A DNA stretch of 64,000 nucleotides from Rhodanobacteraceae bacterium (GTDB lineage Bacteria; Pseudomonadota; Gammaproteobacteria; Xanthomonadales; Rhodanobacteraceae), in NCBI GenBank assembly GCA_016790075.1, contig JAEUPP010000068.1, positions 162,659 to 226,658 of the forward strand, in the 5' to 3' direction. Shown piece by piece: positions 1 through 7,951 of this stretch. Below the pieces are notes generated by a model. That model saw nothing but the letters and a program-made list of their open reading frames with translations, did not search any database and was not told where the DNA came from. The position numbers and the translations under genes were made by a program. How positions within the stretch are numbered: position 1 is the first letter of the stretch; the number at the start of each line of letters is the position of its first letter.

Positions 1-421
1 GCGCGACTACGCGCTTGCCGCAGAACACTATCGCACCGCGACCGTACATAGCCCCGGTTATCCGCCGGCCTGGCGTAACTTGCCCACGGCCTTGCTCGCC
101 GCAGGTCAGCGACAAGCAGCCTTCGAGGCGGCTGAGGAGGCGATGCGGCGTTTTCCGGCCGATGCCGAAGTACTGGCTGCCGTCGGAACAGTGCGCAAAT
201 TGGGCGGGGATCTGCCCGGCGCGCTGCGCGCCTTTCAGGTGCTGGTAACCGTGCGGCCTGGAGATGCGGCTGTCTGGCTGCGGCTGGCAAGTCTGCAGGC
301 TGAGGCAGGTGCTGCTGACGACGCCCTGCAGAGCCTGTCCCGCGCCACGGCGCTGACACGTGATCCGGCTGTGTTAAACGCGGCTGAGCAGCTGCGGCGC
401 TCGCTTGAGGCGGGGCGCTGA
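1..421 (+). CDS. TPR-repeat protein, C-terminal fragment
   Basis: The reading frame is open from the first bases of the window and stops with TGA at 419-421, so only about the last 139 residues are present. The visible part is alanine/leucine-rich and reads as helical tetratricopeptide units: a repeat around AAEHYRTA, one at LGGDLPGALRAFQVLV, and a last one at AGAADDALQSLSRA. TPR domains hold protein partners. Nothing in the fragment shows whether the missing N-terminus carries an enzymatic domain such as a sulfotransferase or kinase. A bidirectional terminator hairpin follows 35 bases downstream, so this is the last gene of its transcript. Family is clear; function is unknown. Confidence 0.75.
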   Translation, partial: RDYALAAEHYRTATVHSPGYPPAWRNLPTALLAAGQRQAAFEAAEEAMRRFPADAEVLAAVGTVRKLGGDLPGALRAFQVLVTVRPGDAAVWLRLASLQAEAGAADDALQSLSRATALTRDPAVLNAAEQLRRSLEAGR

Positions 422-456
422 GTCGTTGCCGCAGCACTGCCGTTAAGGCAAAAAAG

Positions 457-480
457 AAGAGGCCCCGATCAGGGCCTCTT
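457..480. terminator. bidirectional intrinsic terminator
   Basis: A perfect 9-bp inverted repeat (AAGAGGCCC / GGGCCTCTT) encloses a 6-base loop. It is preceded by an A-run (450-455) and followed by T-rich sequence, so it can end transcription in both directions. It lies between the convergent TPR gene (+) and the P-domain protein gene (-). Confidence 0.85.
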
Positions 481-507
481 TGTGTATCACCGTTGTAATC
501 TAGCTGC

Positions 508-1077
508 TCAGTCAATCGAGAACTTGGTCAGCTCCGCGGGCAGCGGCTCATCAGCGGTCACCGTTACCGACCAGGAGTTCAGCGTGCCGGTGCATATGGC
601 ATCGTCATCGGCGACGTTGAGTGTCCAACTCAGCGCGCCAGCTGTGGCGCTGCCGTTGAAGGCCGCCATGACCGTGGCGCCCAACGGGGAGGGTCCATTG
701 CCAGCGATGTTGGTGGCGGTTGCGCAAGTGACCGGCGTGGCGCCCTGGTCATCGAAGGTCACGTTCGTTCCGGTCCAGTCGCCGTTGGTGCCGCAGTCCT
801 GGATGATCGGCGTTGCGGCCACGACCGGATTCGACGAGGCCAGGGTGATATCGACGTCTTCCGCCCAGGTATGGGTGATGGTCACGTTGAGATTGACGTC
901 GGTGATGTTTGTCGGGCTACCAGGGCCCGCCGCGGACGCAGTCGTATTGACATTGCCAGCGTCCGGAATCGCCACCGGCGTACCCGCGCCGTTAAAGGTC
1001 TGAGTTATTGCAAGAGCGCTGGCAGAGGCAAACAGCGTGCCGCAAAACAGGGACAAGGCAAGCATGTGCTTATTCAT
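508..1077 (-). CDS. secreted protein with proprotein-convertase P-domain
   Basis: I chose the ATG at 1077 (MNKHMLALSLF...) because it has GGAGG 6-7 bases upstream and opens a clean signal peptide ending near SASA-LA; the longer frame from 1137 lacks this. The mature part of about 165 residues resembles the P (Homo B) domain of subtilisin/convertase-type exported proteins. It has an ITHTW..DVDITLASS strand pattern near the N-terminus, an acidic VTFDDQG turn and spaced cysteines. P-domains usually cap a protease, but no catalytic domain is present, so this is a free-standing P-domain protein. It ends in LPAELTKFSID, a short hydrophobic tail that could be a lineage-specific C-terminal tag. It is monocistronic, with a terminator immediately downstream. 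Export is well supported; role is unknown. Confidence 0.7.
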   Translation of the reverse strand: MNKHMLALSLFCGTLFASASALAITQTFNGAGTPVAIPDAGNVNTTASAAGPGSPTNITDVNLNVTITHTWAEDVDITLASSNPVVAATPIIQDCGTNGDWTGTNVTFDDQGATPVTCATATNIAGNGPSPLGATVMAAFNGSATAGALSWTLNVADDDAICTGTLNSWSVTVTADEPLPAELTKFSID

Positions 1078-1213
1078 TGGACCTCCAGGTTGTAGCGGTT
1101 TGCGTGGCAGGCAATGGGAAGTAGCCACCGCGGTCATGGCGAAGATACGTTGGCGTACGCGAGGATTAGGATCGCAACAGGCAGCCCCCCACCGGATGCT
1201 AACCGCTAATTAA

Positions 1214-1249
1214 CGATGGTTTCGCAAAATTTGCAAGACAGAACCATCG
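1214..1249. promoter_or_regulatory. nested dyad in divergent intergenic region
   Basis: The 357-base stretch 1078-1434 separates the divergent P-domain and lipoprotein genes and contains no convincing gene. Within it, CGATGGTT (1214-1221) and AACCATCG (1242-1249) form an 8-bp inverted repeat around a second small palindrome, GCAAAATTTGC (1224-1234). The AT-rich nested dyad is a plausible operator or promoter element for either gene, but no regulator is known. Confidence 0.3.
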
Positions 1250-1434
1250 CTATCTGTCGCCCATAGGATGCGCTACAGTATGCGGCTACGTTTCGGCTGG
1301 CTTGCACGGGCTTCCTGCAAGGGCTCGAACATTCTGCTGCAGCCTTTGTATCTACTTGGTTCACAGGGAAAATTGCCCGACTGCTCGCGACAGCCAGAAG
1401 GCCGCAGCATCGGCGCTTCGCGGAGACCGCTGCG

Positions 1435-3156
1435 GTGTTGAAGGGGCGTTGGATCGTAAGCACCAGCCTGCTGCTCATGCTTGGTTTTGCGCTGGTTAGC
1501 TGCCAAGCGCCCGATAATCCGGCTCCGACGGCGATTGCGACGGGTGAAGACCCGGTAATCGCCAGGTTCAATGGTGGCGAAGTGCGGCGCAGTGAAATCG
1601 CCCGTAGCCTGGAGCGCCGTGTCGCGCGCGCGGGTGACGGCTTGGAGGTACGGCGCGCGCAGGTCCTGGCTCTGGCCCAGCGCCAGGCGCGCACCGCCCT
1701 GCTTTACCAGCGGGCACTGGCGTCCGGTATGGTGCGCCGTGGCGATGTCGCGCAGCGGCTGGCGGCACGTCGGGACTTGGTGCTGGCGCGTGACTGGCTC
1801 GATCGCGAGGTGCTGTCGCAGGTCAGCGTTTCCCCTGCCGAGCTTGACGTAGAGCTTGCCCGCCGCGAGCCCCAGGCGACGCGGCCGGAGACACGGTCCT
1901 TCAGTCATATTTTTCTGCGCGCGACCGATCCGGCTTCGGTGCAGCGCGCCGCTCGCCTCGCCGAGGAAATTCGCGAGCGTGCGGAATCAGGTGAGTCTTT
2001 CGCCGCACTGGCGCAGCAGCATTCCGATTCCATTACATCCCGTGCCGGTGGCGCGGTGCGCCTGGTGCGCCGGGATGCGCTGAGCGCTGATCTGGGCAAG
2101 CTGATTTTTGAACTCGCCGAAGGTGCGGTCAGCGAAGTCATCACCAATCGGGACGGGGTACACCTGTTTCACATCGATGCGGTTGTGCCTGCCGCTCCGG
2201 TCGATGTGGCGGCCTTGCGCTCCGTGGTCGTCGATCAGTTGCGCCGTCAGGCCCGTGAGGCTGCAGTCAGCAAGGTGCGCAGCGCCGCGCTGGCTGAAGC
2301 GGGCATCGATATTTCTGCGCTGGCCGCCGGCCTGGATACTGGCTGCGGCGCTCCGGACCGCATCGTATTCAAACTGCATGATCAAGCGCTGACCTGCGAA
2401 GGTTGGGCAATACTGCGCCGGCGCTGGCCGGACTTGCAGTCGACGGATGCGGTTACCGCACTGACTTTCCTGGTGTTCAACCGCGTGCTCGCCCAGCGTG
2501 AGTTGCAGCGCCCCGGATCCGGCGAGGGGAGGGTGCGCAAACTGCAAATGGCAGACCGCAACGAGCTGATCGCGGCCTACCGTGATGATCTGACCGATGC
2601 GGTCGATGTTTCGGTCAGTACCGCCGAACTGGAGACGGCTTACCGCGAGCTGCAACATTCGGCGCCGGAACTGCGGGAATTTGTCGCCGACCTGCTGTTC
2701 TTCGAGCAGTCGGGCGACGATGTCGCCGAGGTCTACGCGCGCGGCGAGAAGTTTGCGGCCCAATTGCGTGCCGGGGTTGATTTCGCTGCCTTGCAGGCAC
2801 GCCTGAAGCAGGAGCCTGGAGTAAGAACCTGGTCGGCGCAGGGAGGGATGACCATGGCGGAACTGGGGCGCGACCAGCCGCCGTTGCGCGACGAATTACT
2901 GCGCCTGGCTCCGGGCGAGGTTTCGGTGCCCGTGTTGATCGGCGGAAACCCGGTGCGTGCCGGCGCTGAAACCCTGATCAGTCAGAAGGGCCTGCTGTTC
3001 GTGCGCAAGACCGAGGAGCGTCGGCTCAGTCTGGAGGCGGCACGCGACTATTTGACCCGCACGCTGGTAGATGCGAAACGGGTCGCAGCGCAGAAACGTA
3101 CCTATGAAGACCTCGACAAGCAGGCTGATCTGGCTGTGCTGCTGCCTGACGGTTGA
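1435..3156 (+). CDS. lipoprotein peptidyl-prolyl cis-trans isomerase (parvulin/PpiC-SurA type)
   Basis: The protein has 573 residues with a GTG start. Residues 1-23 form a lipoprotein signal ending in the lipobox LVSC (Cys23), so it is probably anchored in the outer or inner membrane facing the periplasm. A SurA-like helical region (about 45-140) is followed by a classical parvulin rotamase domain (about 150-255): FSHIFLRA, then GESFAALAQQHS, GGAVRLVRRD, and SEVITNRDGVHLFHI. The C-terminal half repeats the architecture in degenerate form (LRAGVDFAALQARLKQEPG ... LAPGEVSVPVLIGG), suggesting a second, catalytically weak domain. Proteins of this class fold outer-membrane or secreted proteins. 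It stands alone, 33 bases before the end of the convergent cysteine dioxygenase gene. Confidence 0.8.
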   Translation: MLKGRWIVSTSLLLMLGFALVSCQAPDNPAPTAIATGEDPVIARFNGGEVRRSEIARSLERRVARAGDGLEVRRAQVLALAQRQARTALLYQRALASGMVRRGDVAQRLAARRDLVLARDWLDREVLSQVSVSPAELDVELARREPQATRPETRSFSHIFLRATDPASVQRAARLAEEIRERAESGESFAALAQQHSDSITSRAGGAVRLVRRDALSADLGKLIFELAEGAVSEVITNRDGVHLFHIDAVVPAAPVDVAALRSVVVDQLRRQAREAAVSKVRSAALAEAGIDISALAAGLDTGCGAPDRIVFKLHDQALTCEGWAILRRRWPDLQSTDAVTALTFLVFNRVLAQRELQRPGSGEGRVRKLQMADRNELIAAYRDDLTDAVDVSVSTAELETAYRELQHSAPELREFVADLLFFEQSGDDVAEVYARGEKFAAQLRAGVDFAALQARLKQEPGVRTWSAQGGMTMAELGRDQPPLRDELLRLAPGEVSVPVLIGGNPVRAGAETLISQKGLLFVRKTEERRLSLEAARDYLTRTLVDAKRVAAQKRTYEDLDKQADLAVLLPDG

Positions 3157-3189
3157 CGGGCTGGCCTGCGGCGCGGCAGCTGCAGAGCG

Positions 3190-3774
3190 TCAGTGTGTCT
3201 GGTCCAGTGCGAGCTGTCTCTGATCGCGTTCGTACCAGAAGTTTTCGAGCGGACGGAATACGCTGCAGCTGGTCATGGGGCCACGGTAGATATGCAGTGA
3301 GACCGCGACCTCCTGTTCACTGGGATTGCAAATCGTGTGGTATTCGTGCGGCGGGATCAGGCTGCCGGCCGAGCCGGCGCCGGCGATCATGGTGCCGCGC
3401 GACTCGAAACGGTACCGGTTTTCTTCATTGCCGGTCATCTCGTACGGGGTGATTTCCAGCAGGCCGTACCAGACACCTTCGACGCACCACATGCCGGCGT
3501 GATCATGAATAGGCGTGCCCTGTCCGGGGCCCCAGGTCATGGCAATCACGCTATAGCCATGTTCTTCGCTGCGGTAGAGTTCGCGCCGGGCGTAGTGGTC
3601 GCCCACTGCCTCGAACACGCAATCCGGCAGACGGACTTCGGGATCGCGGATCAGGCGGCACAGTGTGTGGCGGAGCTGGTCAGTGATTTCGGTCGGACAA
3701 TCGCGGCAGATCGCGTTGTCGAGCGCATCGATAAGGCGCTGTGCGCCAGGGAATGGCAGGGTCAGCATGGTCAT
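3190..3774 (-). CDS. cysteine dioxygenase (cupin thiol dioxygenase)
   Basis: This 194-residue cupin oxidises cysteine to cysteine sulfinic acid with Fe(II) and O2. The three-histidine iron site is visible as H90 and H92 in PIHDHAG and H146 in HEYHTI. Two further residues match mammalian CDO: Cys97 falls at the place of Cys93, and Tyr163 (LHIYRGP) at the place of Tyr157. These form the Cys-Tyr thioether cofactor, whereas many bacterial thiol dioxygenases have Gly at the Cys position. This favours true cysteine dioxygenase over 3-mercaptopropionate dioxygenase. It lies 23 bases downstream of the serine O-succinyltransferase gene on the same strand, so cysteine synthesis and cysteine oxidation probably share one transcript. 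Assigned from motifs only. Confidence 0.85.
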   Translation of the reverse strand: MTMLTLPFPGAQRLIDALDNAICRDCPTEITDQLRHTLCRLIRDPEVRLPDCVFEAVGDHYARRELYRSEEHGYSVIAMTWGPGQGTPIHDHAGMWCVEGVWYGLLEITPYEMTGNEENRYRFESRGTMIAGAGSAGSLIPPHEYHTICNPSEQEVAVSLHIYRGPMTSCSVFRPLENFWYERDQRQLALDQTH

Positions 3775-3797
3775 GCCCGCAAACGGAAGCGGCGATT

Positions 3798-4997
3798 CTA
3801 CAGCCGCGCCAGGAACTGTGCGATGGCGGCGCCGAATCGCGCGATGTCGACGAGGAACGCGTCGTGGCCCTGTGGGCTGTCCAGGGCGACGAAATCGACA
3901 TGTGCACCGCCGGTGCGCAGGCCTTCCGCAATTTCCTGCTGCTGGCTCAGCGGAAACAGGATGTCAGTCTCGACTCCAATCACGAGTGCGCGCTGCAGGT
4001 GAATGCGCGCGAGCGCGTTGGCGACGTTGCCTTCGCCATATTCACCGATGTCGAACCAGTCGCTGGCGCGGGACAGGTACAAGTAGCTGTTCGGATCGAA
4101 CTGGCGCACGAAGCGGCGGGCATGGCCGATCAGGTAGGACTCGATCTGGAACTCCGCCGCAAAGGGCTCCTCGTCACGCTGGTCCGATTCGAGGCGGATG
4201 CGGGCGAAACGGCCGACCCATTCCATTGCCGAGCGGTAGGTGATCACGCCGAGCTTGCGTGCAATCGACATACCCGCTTCCGGGTAATGTTCGTCGCTGT
4301 AGTGGCCCTGATTCCACTGTGGATCCAGGCGTATCGCCTCGCGCTGCAGCGAGCGGATCGCAATGGCGAATGGTTGTGCCTGCGGTGCCGTGGAGATGCT
4401 GACATGGCTGCGTGCGCTATCCGGATGCAGCGCGAGATAGGCGAGCGCCGTCATGCCACCCATGGAGTTGCCAAGCAGGCAGGCAAGCTGTGTTATGCCA
4501 AGCCCATGCACCAGGGCGTTGGCCGCATTCGCCGCATCCTCCAGCGTGAGTTCGGGGAAGCTGAGCCGGTAGGGCTCGCCGGTGGCTGGATCGATCGATG
4601 CGGCGCCGGTCGAGCCTTTGCAGCTACCCAGTGTGTTCACGCAGATCACGAACCAGCGCGTGGTATCGATGTATTTGCCTGGGCCCAGCATGTCTTCCCA
4701 CCAGCCCGGTGCTGGGTCCTCGGCGTTGGAAGCGGCATGTGCACTCGGCGACAGGCCGGTGAAAATCAGGATCGCGTTGTCGCGCGCCGGGCTGAGTTCG
4801 CCCCAGGTTTCGTAGGCCAGGCGTGCGGCATGCAGGTGGCCGCCGCGCTTCATCGCAAACGGCGTAGGCAGATCGAAATAGCGGCGGGCGTCGCCCATGG
4901 CGTCGTCGTCAGGCTGCGGCAGTGCGCGGAGGCGGCGACTGTAAACTTCTGGCCCAGCCAATCCAAGGCTTGCCATACGCCGGTCTTCACCAACCAT
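3798..4997 (-). CDS. MetX-family acyltransferase, likely L-serine O-succinyltransferase
   Basis: This alpha/beta-hydrolase acyltransferase of about 399 residues belongs to the homoserine O-acyltransferase family. The nucleophile elbow is GNSMGG (Ser178 from the 4997 start). The acid and base of the triad are in ETDILFPLS and GHDAFLVD, and the RSLQREAI active-site arginine helix is present. The oxyanion region reads GLSPSAHAA, with GWWEDMLGPGKYIDT following, rather than the GDAH form of homoserine acetyltransferases. From memory this matches xanthomonad enzymes reassigned as serine O-succinyltransferases, which activate serine for cysteine synthesis. Homoserine O-acylation remains possible. 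ATG codons exist at 4997 and 4976; the former overlaps the start of the divergent methyltransferase gene. Cysteine dioxygenase follows directly downstream. Confidence 0.75.
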   Translation of the reverse strand: MVGEDRRMASLGLAGPEVYSRRLRALPQPDDDAMGDARRYFDLPTPFAMKRGGHLHAARLAYETWGELSPARDNAILIFTGLSPSAHAASNAEDPAPGWWEDMLGPGKYIDTTRWFVICVNTLGSCKGSTGAASIDPATGEPYRLSFPELTLEDAANAANALVHGLGITQLACLLGNSMGGMTALAYLALHPDSARSHVSISTAPQAQPFAIAIRSLQREAIRLDPQWNQGHYSDEHYPEAGMSIARKLGVITYRSAMEWVGRFARIRLESDQRDEEPFAAEFQIESYLIGHARRFVRQFDPNSYLYLSRASDWFDIGEYGEGNVANALARIHLQRALVIGVETDILFPLSQQQEIAEGLRTGGAHVDFVALDSPQGHDAFLVDIARFGAAIAQFLARL

Positions 4998-5688
4998 GTT
5001 CGCGAACTCCCGTCCCGTCGACAGCAGCCAGAGCGGTGTACATCCGCGCCTTATGGCCACCGTACAGCGCCACCTCGATCATCCGTTCCGGCGGCCGGTC
5101 GCTGAACACTCGCGCCGCGCGTTTGATGAGCTGGCGAGTGTGCTTGCCGCTGATTCGCGGCCACGCGTGCTCGATTCGGGCTGCGGCACCGGAGCAAGTA
5201 CTTTGCGGCTGGCGCCCTTGCATGCGGACGCTGTCGTGATCGGGGTCGACAAGTCCGCGCAGCGGCTGGGGATCGGCCAGCGTCAGGCCAAGGCAGCGGA
5301 TGCGCCGCGCAACATGCTGTTGTTGCGCTGCGATCTGGTGGATTTCTGGCTTCTGGCCGCGGCGGCGCGCTGGCGTTTCACCCAGCAGTACCTGCTGTAT
5401 CCGAACCCCTGGCCCAAGCCCGAGCACCTGCAGCGGCGCTGGGCTGCACATCCGGTGCTTCCCTCGCTGCTTGCCTGTGGTGGGCAATTGGAACTGCGCA
5501 CGAACTGGAAAATCTATGCGCAGGAATGGTCAGCCGCACTCGGGCTTGCGGGCATCAGCGCAGCGCTGGACTGCTGCGACGAGGTAACCCAGCCGGACTT
5601 GACACCGTTTGAGGCCAAGTACCGCGCATCGGGGCATGTGTTGTGGCGGGTCAGGGCGGATGCGGCGAAGGCAGCCGCTGCGGCATGA
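4996..5688 (+). CDS. TrmB-like SAM-dependent methyltransferase
   Basis: The predicted 230-residue class I methyltransferase has motif I at VLDSGCGTGASTLRLA (about 58-73) and an acidic ribose-binding GVDKS. Later comes YLLYPNPWPKPEHLQRRW, followed by GGQLELRTNWKIYAQEW. The NPWPK element and the topology resemble tRNA (guanine-46-N7) methyltransferase TrmB, which uses a PDPWPK motif. The remainder is divergent, so this may be a paralogue with another RNA or small-molecule substrate. The N-terminal GVHPRL...RHLDHPF segment looks coding and favours the 4996 start over the ATG at 5053. The start codon shares two bases with the SST start on the other strand. The 3' end converges on ccmI with a 21-base gap. 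Confidence 0.65.
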   Translation: MFANSRPVDSSQSGVHPRLMATVQRHLDHPFRRPVAEHSRRAFDELASVLAADSRPRVLDSGCGTGASTLRLAPLHADAVVIGVDKSAQRLGIGQRQAKAADAPRNMLLLRCDLVDFWLLAAAARWRFTQQYLLYPNPWPKPEHLQRRWAAHPVLPSLLACGGQLELRTNWKIYAQEWSAALGLAGISAALDCCDEVTQPDLTPFEAKYRASGHVLWRVRADAAKAAAAA

Positions 5689-5709
5689 GCGGCGGCAGGC
5701 AAGTACTCG

Positions 5710-6945
5710 CTATGGCACGACCTCGTCGATCACAAGCGTTACCGGCGTTTTGCTGTCTACAGCGACAGGGGCAGACAATTTCTGCAGGTCGCCGCTTTGC
5801 GCCTTGGCATTGCCGCTGGCCGAGATGCGTGCGCCGACAACAACTTGTGGAAATTGAGATAATTTCATGTTTGGCAGCATGCCCATGGCCTCAGTCAGTA
5901 CGACCTTGGCCGGCAGGTCCGCCAGGGTCAGGCGCTGCACGGCCAGCGGCATCGGCGGGCCGGCGGCAGCGCGCGCGAACACGAACACGCTGGCGCCGGC
6001 GGGCGCCCTGTCGCGCAGTGCTGGGGCCAGCGAAACTTCCACGTTCAGGGCAATGGTCGAGTCGTTCTTTGCGGGCACCTCGGCAGTGGCAGGGGGCGCA
6101 GCGGGTGTGTTCTCCACAGCGGCCACCGGTGCTGCTGTTGTCTCATCCAGTCCAGCCCGCTGGCGCGCATCGGCGATCTGGCGATCGAGCGAGCCGCGTG
6201 CATCGGATTCCGGCGGCAACAGCGTGCGCAGACGTTCCCAGTGTGCCGTGGCCTGCGCATAGCGCTGCTGCTGGTAGTCGGCGATGCCGAGCAGCCAGAG
6301 GCCGCGCTGGTGATCCGGCTCGGCCTTCAGCACGGCCTCCAGCAGTTCGCGGGCCTGGCCTTCGATGCGGCGCCCCGTGCTGGCCAGGGCGAGCGCCTCA
6401 GCGTAGTCGACCTGGACATCCCGATTTTCCCGGGCGCGGTCGTAGGCGTTCTTCAGCGCATCCCGCGCTTCGGTGAAACGCTCCATCGACTTGTAGGCGC
6501 GGCCCAGCAGCATCCAGCCTTCGACATCGTCAGGGTTCAGGGCGAGCTTGTCGGCGAGTCCCTTGACGGCGGCATCCATGTCCGGCCCCGGCGCGCCGTT
6601 CATTGCCGCCGCCGCGGCCATGGTTGCCGGGTCCATCGCCTTGACATTGCCAAGCTGCGTGTAGAGGCCGATGGCGGCTGCGGGCAGGAGCAGGAGTATC
6701 GCCAGAGCGCTGTTGAATGCGGCGTGTGTACGTGGCGGCATCGCTGCGGTGGCTTGCTGCTCCAGTGCCGAAAGCTTGACCAGGTGTTCCTCGGCCGTGA
6801 TGACACCGGCGGCAAGTGCGTCGTCGAGGGCGCGGCGCTTTGCGGCGGATGGCGCAGCCGCACGGCCACGAAGCAACGGCAGCAGCAGAATTGCCAGTGC
6901 GGCCAGCAGCATCAATGCGGCCGTCAGTACGAATGCGGTAGTCAC
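5710..6945 (-). CDS. ccmI: cytochrome c maturation protein CcmI
   Basis: This is the apocytochrome c chaperone subunit of the haem-attachment complex, 411 residues. Two N-terminal hydrophobic stretches flank a cytoplasmic loop: the first at residues 5-25, and the second near LLLLPAAAIGLYTQL. A periplasmic TPR region follows (LALNPDDVEGWMLLGRAY and later repeats), then a C-terminal beta-rich domain (VEVSLAPALRDRAPAG ... VVVGARIS) typical of long gammaproteobacterial CcmI. A linker rich in Ala, Pro and Thr separates the two periplasmic parts. It overlaps ccmH by four bases (ATGA), showing translational coupling. It is the last gene of the ccm operon and ends 21 bases from a convergent methyltransferase gene. 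Confidence 0.9.
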   Translation of the reverse strand: MTTAFVLTAALMLLAALAILLLPLLRGRAAAPSAAKRRALDDALAAGVITAEEHLVKLSALEQQATAAMPPRTHAAFNSALAILLLLPAAAIGLYTQLGNVKAMDPATMAAAAAMNGAPGPDMDAAVKGLADKLALNPDDVEGWMLLGRAYKSMERFTEARDALKNAYDRARENRDVQVDYAEALALASTGRRIEGQARELLEAVLKAEPDHQRGLWLLGIADYQQQRYAQATAHWERLRTLLPPESDARGSLDRQIADARQRAGLDETTAAPVAAVENTPAAPPATAEVPAKNDSTIALNVEVSLAPALRDRAPAGASVFVFARAAAGPPMPLAVQRLTLADLPAKVVLTEAMGMLPNMKLSQFPQVVVGARISASGNAKAQSGDLQKLSAPVAVDSKTPVTLVIDEVVP

Positions 6946-7400
6946 CAGTCTTCCTCCTGCGACGCGACAGCGACCGCGGCCGGTGGCTGGTTCAATGACG
7001 CCTGGCGGCGCCGGACGATAACAACGACGATCCCGGCGCCGACGGCGAGTGCGAGCAGCGGCCCGAACCAGAGCAGCCAGGTCGAGGTACTGAGCGGCGG
7101 GTCATAAAGCACGAACTGCGAATAACGCGCGACAAGATAGTCCTTGATCTCGGTATTGCTCTTGCCCGAGCGCATCTGCTCGAATACTTCGCGGCGCAGG
7201 TCGCCTGCAAGCCCCGCGTCGGAGTCGGCGAGGTTCTGGTTCTGGCAGACCAGGCAGCGCAATTCGCGGGTCAGCGCCTGGAAACGTTTTTCTTCCGCCG
7301 TGTCCTTGAAATCGAGCGGCTGTACCGCATGGGCGGCAAGGGTGAACAGCAGCGCAAATGCGGCAGCCAGCGTTCTGCGGAAAATTCTCATGGTTGTCAT
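6942..7400 (-). CDS. ccmH: cytochrome c maturation protein CcmH (thioredoxin-like subunit)
   Basis: The 152-residue protein has an N-terminal signal/anchor (ending near AAHAV), the diagnostic LRCLVCQNQNLADS motif with Cys49 and Cys52, and one C-terminal membrane segment (TWLLWFGPLLALAVGAGIVVVIV). It keeps the CXXCH cysteines of apocytochrome c reduced and delivers them for haem ligation, together with CcmG, CcmF and CcmI. It has the short, membrane-anchored form found in organisms with a separate ccmI gene, unlike the fused CcmH of E. coli. Four-base overlaps with both ccmG and ccmI show operon coupling. Confidence 0.93.
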   Translation of the reverse strand: MTTMRIFRRTLAAAFALLFTLAAHAVQPLDFKDTAEEKRFQALTRELRCLVCQNQNLADSDAGLAGDLRREVFEQMRSGKSNTEIKDYLVARYSQFVLYDPPLSTSTWLLWFGPLLALAVGAGIVVVIVRRRQASLNQPPAAVAVASQEEDW

Positions 7401-7951
7401 TTCCCGCTTTGCGCTGCAGCAAGACGAGCAGCGGCGATCGCCGGTTTGAGTTCTTTCTCCACGTAGCCGGGCGTCAGTGCGCCGATGCGCTTGAGCCGGA
7501 TCATGCCTTCGCCGTCGACAAGAAAGGTCTCGGGCGCGCCGTAGACGCCGAAGTCGATCGCAGTGCGACCGGCCTGGTCAGTGACGATGACATCATAAGG
7601 ATTGCCAAAACGCGCGAGCCAGGCGTTGGCGTCGGCCGGATCATCCTTCCAGTTGTAGCCGATCAGCGGCACGCCCAGCTCCTTCGCATAGCGCACGAGT
7701 ACCGGGTGCTCGTCGACGCAGCTTGGGCACCAACTGCCGAATACATTGAGCAAATACGGCTTGCCTTTGAGATCGGCGCTGCCGAACTGGCGTGTCGTGT
7801 CGTTGAGTACCGGGAGACTGAATGCGGGTGCAGTCTTGCCGATCAGTGGCGAGGGAACTTCACGCTGATCGTGCTGCATGTTCCAGCGCAGTCCGAAACC
7901 CAGCAGCGCGACCAGCAGTGCGAAAGCGAACAGCGGCAGCAGGCGTGCCAT
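7397..7951 (-). CDS. ccmG: thiol:disulfide interchange protein CcmG/DsbE
   Basis: This is a membrane-anchored periplasmic thioredoxin-fold reductant of 184 residues. A single N-terminal membrane segment (about 4-20) precedes the thioredoxin domain. The active site is GSWCPSCVDEHP (Cys75, Cys78) and the cis-proline loop is GVYGAPETFLVD. The segment YNWKDDPADANAWLARFG matches the acidic insert characteristic of CcmG. The family reduces the apocytochrome haem-binding cysteines through CcmH. The start codon overlaps the ccmF stop as TGATG, and the gene overlaps ccmH by four bases. Confidence 0.93.
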   Translation of the reverse strand: MARLLPLFAFALLVALLGFGLRWNMQHDQREVPSPLIGKTAPAFSLPVLNDTTRQFGSADLKGKPYLLNVFGSWCPSCVDEHPVLVRYAKELGVPLIGYNWKDDPADANAWLARFGNPYDVIVTDQAGRTAIDFGVYGAPETFLVDGEGMIRLKRIGALTPGYVEKELKPAIAAARLAAAQSGK

